Position numbers and translations under genes: made by a program | Assembly (NCBI GenBank): GCA_019918135.1 | Contig: WBZZ01002713.1 | Span: forward strand, 25,001-89,000 | DNA length: 64,000 nt | Source: Paulinella micropora | Lineage: Eukaryota; Cercozoa; Imbricatea; Euglyphida; Paulinellidae | Reading direction: 5' to 3' | The notes under the pieces: generated by a model | What the model was told of the DNA's origin: nothing | The model's database searches: none | Seen by the model: only the letters and a program-made list of their open reading frames with translations | Shown here: positions 1 to 9,041 of the stretch, piece by piece | Layout: each line of letters starts with the position of its first letter | Position numbering within the stretch: position 1 is the first letter of the stretch

Positions 1-1205
1 AAGGATGAGGCCGATATACCTATCCCTGAGAAGCTCAAAAAGGAGATGAAACAGGCATATTCTGTGATCGACACATGGCCGCAACGAAAGGACTTGCATG
101 CAACGAAAGACTTTGTCTTTGGAACCAAAGAGAATAAGTTCAACCTGAGGTTTGTGGACGCATATGTCGTGCCGTTCAAATTTGCTGTTGGTGGTCGCAA
201 AGGCGTCGTGCAGATCCCAGCAAACGGCAAAATGCACATTCCGTCGTTGGATCGTTACTTGGTTCTTCGCACGATTGTGGAAGACCTGGCTGCGGACAAG
301 TGGGCAGTACTCTGCGGCTCAGCTCTCTCTCACAACGAAGTGCATGGTCTTGTGACCAAAGCGGATCTTTCTGATTTGGAGACAGTCGTCCTGCTGCACA
401 TTGACTTCATCAAGCGGGACGTACAATGTGGTTTGGTCACTCAGCCAGAAGCAGGGCGCTTGATGGTGCGTTTGGCAAAGGTATTTGTTGACTCAAAAGA
501 GTGCAAGTTGTTGCTCAATCGACATGAGGTTCGACCCACTGGAGGAGGCGATGGCAACGGTAGCGGTCAAGATCGACGCAGCAGTGGCGGTACGTTTGGC
601 TCCAAGGGCTCCAAGGGCTCGAGGAAGAGCAAGGCCAGCCAGGACAAAAATGAGGAAAGTGTTCCCAAGGCGACGTCCACCGTTTCTATTCCAGCTCAGG
701 CTGACTGGGTGGCGGAGGTTCAGCAGGTCGTGCGGGGTGAGGTCAAAAAAGAAGTTGAGCGGTTTCTCAAGGAGGAGATCCCCAGAATACGCAACGCTAT
801 CAGGAAAGGTTTCACCAAGAGGGAGGCTAAGTTTCAAAGCGCGGTAGAGGCCAAGGTAAAGAAGCTCGTCAGGACGGAGCTCAAGAACACGAAAGTGGAA
901 GATCCAGGTCCAGAAGCAGAAGCAAGCGATGAACCCGAGGAGATACCACAGACGACTGGCCGGGTGGGTACTGCAACAGATGCGCGGACAAAATTGTGGG
1001 GTCCAAATACAGTTGCGTGGATCCTCAGGCGCGATGCGAAGACTTTGATGTGTGCGAGGCATGCGAGGTTGACTACTTTCATGAACACCCCATGCAGAAG
1101 CACAAGGTTGACATCTCACCGGAAGCAATCAAAGAGTACAACGCGAAGGAGCGCAGCAGCAAGAAGAAGAAGTCTAAAGGAGGGAGCAACGTTTTGTCTT
1201 GTTGA
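1..1205 (+). CDS. ZZ-type zinc-finger protein, 5' end outside window
   Basis: An open frame runs in from the left edge with no start of its own. The first ~165 residues form an unrecognised globular region (around 'VVPFKFAVGGRKGVVQIP'). A Gly/Ser/Lys-rich linker and a charged, probably helical stretch (nt ~690-890) follow. A typical ZZ zinc finger then lies at nt ~966-1110 in another frame: YCNRCADK, then CVDPQARC, then FDVCEACEVDYFHEH and a final KHK. That frame ends in a Lys-rich tail at TGA 1203-1205. The change from frame 1 to frame 3 falls at nt ~900-960, in a low-complexity acidic stretch. It may be a one-base indel or a very small intron. ZZ fingers usually bind peptides, often histone tails or N-terminal residues. 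The role here is unknown. Confidence 0.5.
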
Positions 1206-1227
1206 CTGCCTCTAAGGATAGACTTTT

Positions 1228-1746
1228 GTGGTAGGTGGCAAGGGCAAGGGCAAGAGCAAGAGCAAGAGCAAGAGCAAGAAAAACACTCGATCTGATTCAG
1301 CGAAGGTTAAGAAAGTTATCGTTGGTGTCAGTGTCAAGAAGGAAGACAAGCGTCGTCCTGGTCCTCTTTCTCCTTCTCCCCCTTCTTCTTCTTCCTCTTC
1401 CTCTTCTTCCTCCTCCTCTTCCTCTTCTTCCTCCTCTAGTTCGTCTTGTTCATCTTCATCCTCATCCTCCTTATCTTGTTCGAGTTCTTCTCCTGGGTCG
1501 CGCCCTCCAGCTTCTGATTTGGGCCATGCCCCCAAGGCAAAGCCTCTTGAGCCAATTTTTCACGGGATTATGTGTGCTATGTGCCAAGTTGATCCCATAA
1601 CGGGGTATGTGATGAAGTGCGAGCAGTGGCCCGGTTACAGCTTATGTCCCGATTGTGTTAATCGAAGCAGGCACGACGTCTCGCACACCCTCGTCATGAA
1701 GAGAACTCCCCTGGAAGCACAGGCCGAGCAGAGCACTCCTGCATGA
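1228..1746 (+). CDS. Ser-rich protein segment with a second ZZ zinc finger
   Basis: This open frame has no ATG before its conserved part, so it is more likely an exon or the continuation of the upstream ZZ gene than a free gene. A Lys/Gly/Ser repeat (nt 1237-1280) leads to a polyserine block (nt ~1380-1480) encoded by TCT/TCC runs. The ZZ-type finger lies at nt ~1558-1700: HGIMCAMCQVDP, then a Cys followed by WPGYSLCPDC, and two downstream His. It stops at TGA 1744-1746. Two ZZ fingers in tandem with a low-complexity spacer would suit a scaffold or adaptor. That role is inference. Confidence 0.45.
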   Translation: MVGGKGKGKSKSKSKSKKNTRSDSAKVKKVIVGVSVKKEDKRRPGPLSPSPPSSSSSSSSSSSSSSSSSSSSSCSSSSSSSLSCSSSSPGSRPPASDLGHAPKAKPLEPIFHGIMCAMCQVDPITGYVMKCEQWPGYSLCPDCVNRSRHDVSHTLVMKRTPLEAQAEQSTPA

Positions 1747-1776
1747 CTAGCAGTCCATCAAGGTCCTCCAATCGAA

Positions 1777-2291
1777 GTGCGAGCTGCACTCCGATTCCAT
1801 GGTGTGTCGGAAGACGTAGTGACCCTGCGGTGGGCGGGTTTTGGTTTAGTCATGCTTTTTGGCAGGGATTTTCCACCAGGACCACCAATTAGAATAGCTG
1901 GTTTTGAGGTAGAAAGGTTGCCAAGCTCATCAAGGTCCCGTAGCTCATTGACTCCATTAGAAGAGCAGACAGTCATTTCTCTGCCAGGCTGGCCATATTT
2001 TTATGTTTCCCAGGCGGTGCAAGACCAAGGTGGCTCAGATGCAAGTATGCAAGGTCATCTAGCAGCAACAAGCACAGTTGCAGAAGACTGCAATTGTGAC
2101 ATAGCCTATAACGAGGACCTCCACGATCCACAATTTTAGATCCAGACGAGAAGCAACAGAGCGTACAAAGCATGGAGCCTGGTGCTTATAAACTACGGCT
2201 GGGAGCCCTGGAGGCTGCGAGAAAAGAGAATTAAGAGGCTTCAAGAGCTAGATTTCATCAGGCACATGCGTGAGCTAGGCCTTTTTTTGTA
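1777..2291 (+). other. unassigned coding-like stretch
   Basis: One open frame runs at 1777-2139, and in another frame a basic, aromatic peptide (about nt 2155-2291) contains 'AYKAWSLVLINYGWEPWRL' and ends in TAA. Both look more protein-like than the flanks, and they lie directly behind the ZZ-finger frames on the same strand. They may be later exons of that gene. I recognise no domain. Confidence 0.2.
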
Positions 2292-3316
2292 AATTGTGTG
2301 AGTTTTTTTCTGTGGGTCAACAACCTTGGCAAAAATAATTTTTTGTGACCAAGGTGAGTGAGGTTAAGGGACACCTTATTATTTTTTGTCTCTTTGCAGC
2401 AAACTTTCCGATCCATGGTGTTTTAAGGCCGCCGCAAACTGAACATGCATGTTTGTTCAACTATCATATGTATGTACCACCAGACCGGCAGCTTGACTTG
2501 AAAAAATTAAGTTTTTTTTCAAGTCAAGTGGCAGGTTGAGATCGGAAATGTCTTCTTTTTGTATTTCATTGTTATTTGTATGCATTGTGAGTAGAATCAG
2601 ACTGGTGGGAATCAGCGTGGTTTGCTTTTTGCAAAATTTCAAAATCAGTACTTGTAAACTGGGGCCTTACCTGGGGAAACCAAGTTTTTTTTCCCAAGTT
2701 CGGACCCAACTGGAACCTTAAATGCTTTTATTATGAATTGTTTCTTTTACTTAGCCAGCGTAAATCGATGAAGGTGGCCGGGAGAGGCAGTAGACTGATC
2801 GGACTTGGTGGGGCAGGGAGGTTTGAAAGTCAAGGTATGTTGGTGTGCCAGCCGCTCCTTTTTCCCAAGTCCTGAAGGGCCCGCGCGAGGTAATATGAGG
2901 TGTATAGAGGTTCTCCAACACAGAAATTGTATGTTCCTGACAAAAGAACCAGATTTTGTGGTGGACAGGATGTTTGCAGGACTTGGGGTAAACTAGCACA
3001 CATGTATCTATGCTGTCCGGGTCAGAAATGGAAAATTCAATTTTTTTCTAAGTTTAGTACTATGAATGAGATGAAAACTTTTTTTATGTGCTGTATGTGG
3101 TTATTTGGCAGCAAGACTCGCGGGGAACGTTCGGGAGTTGCTCTTCGATGCGTTAAAAGGCAGTGCCAGTGGCATGCCAAACTTTGTTTTTTAGGTGTCG
3201 GCACCGGTGATTTTTTGAAGTTATTTGGAGCCAAAGTAAGCATAGAGGAACTTGTAGTGGTTGGAAACAGATGCAAAAGCTTCGGAATAACAATGAAACA
3301 CAAATAGTAACGTTTT

Positions 3317-3357
<41 letters not shown>

Positions 3358-3600
3358 TGTCGAAACTTAAAGTTTTCATTATCCTATAAATCAATTTTTT
3401 CAAGAAAAAACAAAGATTAAGAGCAGGAATTTGTTTTTTTTTTTACTTTGATTTTTAATATTAATTGACCGGATCATCATTGCAACTCCGTGACTCACCG
3501 GGAACAAGCAGGATCATAGAATTCCCAGTATTTTAGCTTCTCATCGTCTCATTGTGTTTATAATCTGCGAACTTCTTCTCATAGAGCCCTGGCCTGGTAG
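2292..3600. other. gene-poor AT-rich spacer
   Basis: I see no convincing coding region here. The stretch holds a perfect hairpin (2492-2526), a weaker palindrome near 2670-2695, and a T tract of about 30 at 3323-3356. Confidence 0.5.
2492..2526. repeat. perfect inverted repeat (hairpin)
   Basis: CTTGACTTGAAAAAA is followed by a short loop and its exact reverse complement, a 15-bp stem. The hairpin lies in non-coding DNA; its function is unknown. Confidence 0.7.
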
Positions 3601-3618
3601 TGCCGAGGCCAACGCCCA

Positions 3619-4984
3619 TCAATGTCTCGTGACAGTAATTTGTTTGTACAGAAACCTGAGCCACAGCCTACAAGAACTGTCGCAGGCAGTCACCATGATG
3701 ATGACGATGAACGAAAACCCTTCTTCAGTCATGCAATACTCCAAGTTCCACCAAGCAAGTCTAACATGAAGCTGTCCATTCTCTCTCGTCGTACGATCTG
3801 CTGCATCATGCCCTCGATCTTTTTCTGGCTCTTGTTCAACTTCGTAGCTTCTTGGGTCAGAGCAAATGTAATTCTTATCAAGCCGTCTTTGTCGCACTCG
3901 CAACACTAGTCTTTGTTTGCCAACGTGGGTATAAAGCTCTTCCCAACTCGAGAATTGCTGGTCGCCCATCCACGATTCCACGCCACCCCCGGCATTGCTA
4001 CCCCGGTCCCGCAAGCACCGGAGCACTTTGTCAGCGCAGGACATCCAGTCCGGCACTGAAAAAAGCTTGTTGAACAGCATCCAAACCGACACGACAGAAA
4101 AGGGCTCCCGCTGCGCTATCGACATTGCGTGCTGCTCGGTGAGTCTGGGCACTTGGGGCTGGCTCCGCCGAAGAAACCACGCGCATAGCCCCGCTTGTAT
4201 GTCGTTTAGAAGCAGCAATTTGCACGGTGGCGCCCTCTCGCAACGAACGAAATAATTTCCTGAGCGTTCTTTGCAGCGTCTTTTTCGTGTCGACGGGCAG
4301 CTTGCCCTTGTGCACCCTTAAGCATAATAACAAGACGTCCTTGAAGTTCCACTCAACTTCGGTAAAGGGGCCTAGAAGAGACATAACCAGTAACAGGTTG
4401 TACCGCTCCTCTGTTACGCCGGCCTGGTTGTTTGCGTCTACATAATTCCCTAGTTCTGTTCGGCTCTTGTGGAGGGCTTGGTGCAAGTAGACGACAACGA
4501 GTAGGGATTCGTTCAGCAGCGACCAGCCGGTTTCACTCTCGCAGCGTGCGGAAGGCAGCGCCGCTTCTGGCGAGAACAGAGCAATGTGATTTGAGATCCA
4601 GAGCCAACCGGCCACGGCGATAGAATGCTTAAAGCCTATGTTTTCTACAGCCTTCTGCTTAGCATACTGGCTCGCACTAAGCACAACTTCAGGCAACTTT
4701 TGTTCGATGAGCTCAGTTAGGTTCCCGTGCTTGTAGCATCTTTCCGGTTAGTAAATCTTTTGGACCCACTCAACGAATTTGGTGTAGTGGTTAGAGCTAA
4801 AGTCATTTATGACCGGCAAGCCAACCTGCAGCGCGGCGTCAACGCACATGTTCTGTAAATTCTCGGGCTGTAGCTCGACCTTGAGCCGGGCCGACAGCGT
4901 AATTTTTTTGGCGTCCAGGCACGCTGCAAATTCGTACGGGTATTCGTTGGGATACAGCGTTCCCTTGCCAACGAGCTTCAACAT
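3619..4984 (-). pseudogene. family-1 gene, broken copy A
   Basis: This minus-strand copy starts MLKLVGKGTLYPNEYPYEFA (ATG 4984-4982) and follows the same order of conserved blocks as the copies at 26.5-34.7 kb: 'LYPNEYPYEFA', 'AALQVGLPVI', 'PEVVLSASQ', 'AIAVAGWLW', 'REPFSVVSVWMLFNK' and 'SSWEELY'. Compared with the copy at 31148, it has an in-frame TAA where that copy has CAA (4748-4750). It changes frame near nt 4200, and again in the C-terminal third, where the block related to 'SQKKIAFLMQQLV' is in another frame. The family function is unknown. The protein looks largely helical and soluble, with no signal peptide. It lies divergent to the kinase-like gene at 5315, separated by poly-C and T/A tracts. 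Confidence 0.6.
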
Positions 4985-5204
4985 GACTGACTGTCGACAC
5001 AACTTGTTTTTTTTTTCGTGTTTAAAGCATATCTTATTTTCTTTGGGGCAATTAACAAACAAGAAAAGATTTCGTGTGAAAGGCAGGAGAAGGGGTGGGG
5101 GAGGAAGGGGCGAGAGGGGGTGGGACGGGAAGGAGAGAAGACAAGGTCTTGAGCGCTCCGTTCACCGTTTTTTCTTTTGTTTGATTTTCACCGGGGCCCG
5201 GCCC

Positions 5205-5255
5205 CCCCCCCCCCCCAGTGACGTGTTGGAAGAATAGTTTTTTTTAAAAAAAGAA
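5205..5255. repeat. poly-C and T/A tracts between divergent genes
   Basis: A run of about 14 C (near 5204-5217) is followed closely by a T8-A7 tract and an A9 tract. This is the spacer between the minus-strand family-1 copy and the plus-strand kinase-like gene. Confidence 0.6.
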
Positions 5256-5314
5256 AAAAAAAGCAGAACCCGACGGTCAACAACATCAAATTCCAAACAA
5301 AAGAAAAGCAGTCC

Positions 5315-6763
5315 ATGCAAGATCCCCCGCCTCGAAAAAGACAGAAGGTTGTGGCGGGGCACGGCGAGTTCGAACTGGGCTTGCACCTCGGGCTAGACCT
5401 TATTCCGGCGCTAACAAGGCAGAGGCAAGAGCTCTACAATGATTACCAGTTTTTACAAGCTTTAGACCGTATCTTGACCAAAGCACAGTCAGGAGAGACG
5501 GCCCCCGCGCTCGAGGGCGAGATAGTCCGGGTCGACTCCGGTGCTCACGTCGAGCCAAATTCCGGCCTCGCCGAATTCCATGGCCGGGCTTTTCCTGACG
5601 GGATCACGTTGCGCTCATGTTCATACGACGACTTTAACAACCTCTTGTACAGTCTGAAGATAAGCACGGATTACCTGCAAGGCAAAGGCAGACCGATTTT
5701 GGAAGATACGATTGTCTACAGGATTGATTACAAGGGCAAGGCAATGGTGCTAAATTTTTAGAAACAGTGTGACTTCGTGTCGGCCATGTCAGCGGCGGGC
5801 ATCCAGAGCTTTCTGAACCAACAATTGCCAACGTATGTGCCGGAGGTACTGTCTCTCTTTGCCTTATCGTTCCCGCGCAAACCAAACGCGAATACCCTAG
5901 TGACCTGCGCGCCCTGGGCGGGGGACAGCTTTCTTTCGCCCGTGGCCCAATTAGGCACGAATATCCCTGCTAAATTCACACAATGGCTTGGCGTCCTGCT
6001 GGACATGCTTGCGAGCACCGGCATCATGGCCTGGGACACGGCCCTGCAGAATATGCTCTGCTTAGCTGGCAATATCGTCTTTATCGACTTTGAGCCCTCG
6101 CGCGTAGCACTTTTTGTCAAACAAAGGGCGCCCTGCAAGCGGGCCCGGCGGTTGCACGCAGAGCTCAAAGACGAAACCATCAAGGTTTCCGACGTCATCG
6201 GGTTCTCCAATGCGGTCAGTTGTTGGGCGGCGCTGCAGGGCTCGGTGCGGCCGAGTCGTTTGCCACCTAACTTCCTTGCTGAAAAGATCCGAGACAAGAC
6301 AACAGAGCTTCTCGTAACAAAATTCAATCTGAGAGGCAAGAGTTCTTCGACTTTGTGCGGCGTCTGCGCCATCTGGTGGATGGATCTCTCCAAAACGCAT
6401 CTAGGGACCCACCCCTTTTATACAACCTTTAATTACATGCTGTGCAGAGATCCGGCTTGTTATTGGCCTGCAGATTGTCGACTCACACACTTCTCTGGCA
6501 AGGCCTACCAGGCAAAAGATTCCTATCTCTACCGAACAGGATTTCTTGTCGAACAGAAATCACTGACGGGCCCAGGAGATAACAAGGTTAGGTTAGGTGA
6601 CAGGGGTTCCGGGCATCCGCTCAACAACTTGCTAAAAGTACAGCAAGAGCTTTTAGTGGAGGACCCGTGCGGTTGTTTGTGTGAAATGTGCCACGAGTTC
6701 TTGCAGTTGCTCGTTTACGCCATGACACGTAAGCAGTGCAACGAACTTTTCGCGCAACCATGA
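5315..6763 (+). pseudogene. divergent protein-kinase-like gene with an in-frame TAG
   Basis: One frame runs from ATG 5315 to TGA 6761-6763, broken only by TAG 5759-5761. The second part carries a segment closely matching a kinase catalytic loop and magnesium loop (nt ~6018-6096): GIMAWDTALQNMLCLAGNIV then FIDFE. Asp and Asn of the HRDxxxxN pattern and the Asp of DFG are present; His-Arg is Ala-Trp and Gly is Glu. The N-terminal part would be the N-lobe ('TIVYRIDYKGKAMVLNF' near the strand that usually carries the ATP-binding Lys). Similarity to the gene split at 8278/22132 supports one family: 'IKVSDVIGFSNAVSCWAAL' here against 'LKVQDITKLSNAASLWPAL' there, and related C-termini. It may be a pseudokinase or an atypical kinase. 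The TAG falls at a position that is sense in the relative, so I read it as decay or a sequence error, not the natural end. Confidence 0.55.
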
Positions 6764-6984
6764 TTTTGGTGACAAAGTCGCCACTGAAAGAAAAACTGCA
6801 GCAAAGCAACAAAGGAGAGAAAAAGAACGTCTGCGCGTGTGTATATGTGAGTGAAAGGTGAAAGCCAAAGGAAAGAGGACGGGGGTGGAGAAGAACGCTC
6901 GCGTGTTGACCTGTTTTTTTTTTGGGGAGGGGGGGGGGGTGGTACAAATATCGGCCAGACTTGGCCCAACCCTTGTCCTTTTCA

Positions 6985-6988
<4 letters not shown>

Positions 6989-7034
<46 letters not shown>
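6989..7034 (+). repeat. (CT)n microsatellite
   Basis: About 23 uninterrupted CT units upstream of the second kinase-like gene. Confidence 0.9.
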
Positions 7035-7036
<2 letters not shown>

Positions 7037-7120
7037 CGCGCACCCTCCCCCCGCCTTCTCCTTTTGTCGTCTGACGGTCTGGTGTGCCTCCCCTACTCCC
7101 TCCCTCCCCCCCCCCCCCCC

Positions 7121-7275
7121 TCCCCATTCAGAGGTTGGGCGAAAACGTGCCGCTCCCTACCCCCCTTCCTCCCCATTCAGAGGTTGGGCGAGAACGTGCC
7201 GCTCCACTCCTACCCCCCTTCCTCCCCATTCAGAGGTTGGGCGAGAACGTGCCGCTCCACTCCTACCCCCCTTCC
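7121..7275 (+). repeat. ~53-bp minisatellite, three copies
   Basis: The core CATTCAGAGGTTGGGCGAGA followed by ACGTGCCGCTCC recurs three times, separated by C-rich filler. The last two copies are nearly identical. Confidence 0.85.
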
Positions 7276-7570
7276 TCCTCCCCCCCCCCCCTCCTCTTCC
7301 TACAGTTCAAAACAAAAATATCCTGCGCCCCCCCCCCCCTTCCCATCGTCCAGGAGTGCTAAACAAGCAAATTAAAAAACAAAAAGAAAAAAAACAATCG
7401 CTCACATTCGGCCCCCCCCCCCCCCCCCCCCCCGCTCAAAAAAAGGGGAGGGAAGGGAAGTGGGTGGGGGGGAGAATAGTACCGAACACCAAAAGAATTA
7501 AGAAACAGCCGGGAGGAGGGGGGGGGGGGGGGGCGGGGAGGGGCTTCTTCCCCCTTCCACGTTCGGTAGT

Positions 7571-8277
7571 ATGCAGTCACGAGAGCCAGCCGCGCTATAC
7601 TACCGGACCTTGAACGATCTGGAACAGAACACCGAGTACGCCGAGACCCGCCTAGGGCTGGAACTGCTGGGCACCCTCTTGGCGGCTCTACTGGCCAAAC
7701 CTGGTGACAAGAACTACAAGAAATTCGAGCCACCAATGCTCGACAAAATTCTGGAAAAATTCCCAAAACCAGGCCTTCGTAATACTGACACCACCAAGCC
7801 TGTTTATGGACCGCCTGACAATTACAGAAGAAGGATGGCTGCAGAAATCAGACCCTGGCTTGTTTTTCTCCAAGAACGATCTGTATTTCCCCGACGGTTT
7901 GTTGGTACCGGTGTGTTTGGAAAAAATTTCTTCCCCTTAGTCAAGTCGAAATCCCAGCAATACCCTGATTTTTTGGAAATGCCAGTGCCGAGGCAAGAAA
8001 GCCTGTGGTTGATCAAGGGGAAATCGGCCGTTCCTGAAGGAGGTGCAGACGTGATTGAGAGCCAAAAGAGTTGGAACGAAATAGCTCTGCAGCTTTACAT
8101 GCACTCGGTTTTGCCCCGCTTTGTAGCGCCGGTGGTCAGCGTGTTTGCGGTAGTAGACCGCCTCCCCGCGCCCACACAAGGGTACGTGTATGCAAGCAAA
8201 CGCACAGATCGACCCCGAAGACTCCCCGAGAGGCTTCCGGCGCTGGCTGAGGGAATCGTGAGCTTGCTGGAATGCCT
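7571..8277 (+). pseudogene. kinase-like gene, 5' part, split by LTR element
   Basis: ATG 7571 opens a frame whose C-terminal half reads like a kinase N-lobe and hinge: 'ESLWLIKGKSAV' at the place of the ATP-binding strand, 'SWNEIALQLYMHSVLPRFV' as helix C, 'GYVYASKRTD' as hinge, then 'LAEGIVSLLECL'. The LTR element enters after codon CTT/CTG of ECL. The 5 bp tgcct (8273-8277) are repeated at 22132. Reading straight on from 22132 gives ECLAEK and a stop, and a frame with 'DFMLGPVPAKMLLGQR' that resembles the magnesium-loop region of the paralogue at 5777. The ~24 residues expected between them (catalytic loop) are absent. The gene may therefore have been defective, or non-catalytic, before the insertion. 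Confidence 0.55.
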
Positions 8278-8303
8278 TGTAGGACTCTAATATTTGCCAT
8301 ATT

Positions 8304-8399
8304 AGTAGTATAGGGGGCCACTTGGGCACGCTTTTTCAATACATACACCCCCCGCCCCCAGGGACACACCCCGGCCGGCCCGCACGGGACAAAATGGCA
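8304..8399 (+). repeat. left terminal inverted repeat, 96 bp
   Basis: It matches the reverse complement of 16986-17081 through its inner end ...gggacaaaatggca. It is GC-rich in its inner half. Confidence 0.93.
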
Positions 8400-8451
8400 A
8401 TAGAATTTAATATTTAAAATAATACCGTTAAAATATAAAGACACAGACAGG

Positions 8452-8862
8452 ATGGCAAACGACGACACTGACAAAAAGTCAAGTCGCAGATTTACAATTT
8501 CAAAAGGATGTATTATGTTAAAGAATAATGAAAAGAGACCAATGGTAAAAATTCAATGGAGAGAAGGAAATCAAACTATGTGTAAGAGTTTTAGTATTGG
8601 AAAACGAAGAAACCAAGAACAAGCAATGGAAGAAGCAAAAAAATACTACGATGAAAAAGTAAAACCAAAGTATGATGAATGGAAAGTTAATTATGATAAG
8701 GAAACAAAAGAAATCAAAAAAGAAAAGAAAAGGAATTGGAAGAAGACTCCTTTCAAGTGTGAGTGTGGAGTTGAAATAAATAGGAGTAGCAAAGCAAGAC
8801 ATATGAAATCAAACAGGCACACGGCCCCGCCCGCCCAGCCCGCACCGCCCGCCCCGCCCTAA
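8452..8862 (+). CDS. small basic zinc-finger protein, left paralogue
   Basis: 136 residues, with ATG 8452 just inside the left TIR. The N-terminal ~75 residues ('MLKNNEKRPMVKIQW', then 'SFSIGKRRNQEQAMEEAKKY') look like three short strands plus a helix, the pattern of AP2-like DNA-binding domains. A Lys-rich linker leads to a single finger CECGVEINRSSKARHMKSNRH (Cys-x-Cys ... His-x4-His). The C-terminal tail is Pro/Ala-rich. It is paralogous to the protein at 16238-16633, which faces it from the other end. A TIR-binding or regulatory role is inference from this placement. Confidence 0.75.
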   Translation: MANDDTDKKSSRRFTISKGCIMLKNNEKRPMVKIQWREGNQTMCKSFSIGKRRNQEQAMEEAKKYYDEKVKPKYDEWKVNYDKETKEIKKEKKRNWKKTPFKCECGVEINRSSKARHMKSNRHTAPPAQPAPPAPP

Positions 8863-9041
8863 TTTCCATCTAAACATTGGGTCCCCCGTATATATAGACA
8901 CGGGGAGCACACGGCAGACCACGGCGGGGGCAGACGATTGAGATAATTAATTAAAATTTTTGAAAAAAATATTTTCCTATATATACACTGACTAACACAA
9001 GTTTGTTTGAACAAACAAACCGATTTTCTGAAAGAAAATCT

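Larger units (their letters stand above)
6764..7570. other. low-complexity intergenic region
   Basis: The gap between the two kinase-like genes holds a CT microsatellite, a ~53-bp minisatellite, several C runs up to about 22 long and G runs near 6930 and 7520. Long open frames across it are products of its composition. I see no gene. Confidence 0.6.

Noticed and set aside
1195-1227. A ~30-nt intron joining the two ZZ-finger frames (GT...AG present)
   Set aside because: Too short for ordinary spliceosomal introns and unsupported by a second example. A frame error is as likely.
6851-7613. Plus-strand frames rich in Pro, Ser and Leu before the second kinase-like gene
   Set aside because: They run through a CT microsatellite, C runs and a minisatellite. 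The convincing gene starts at ATG 7571.
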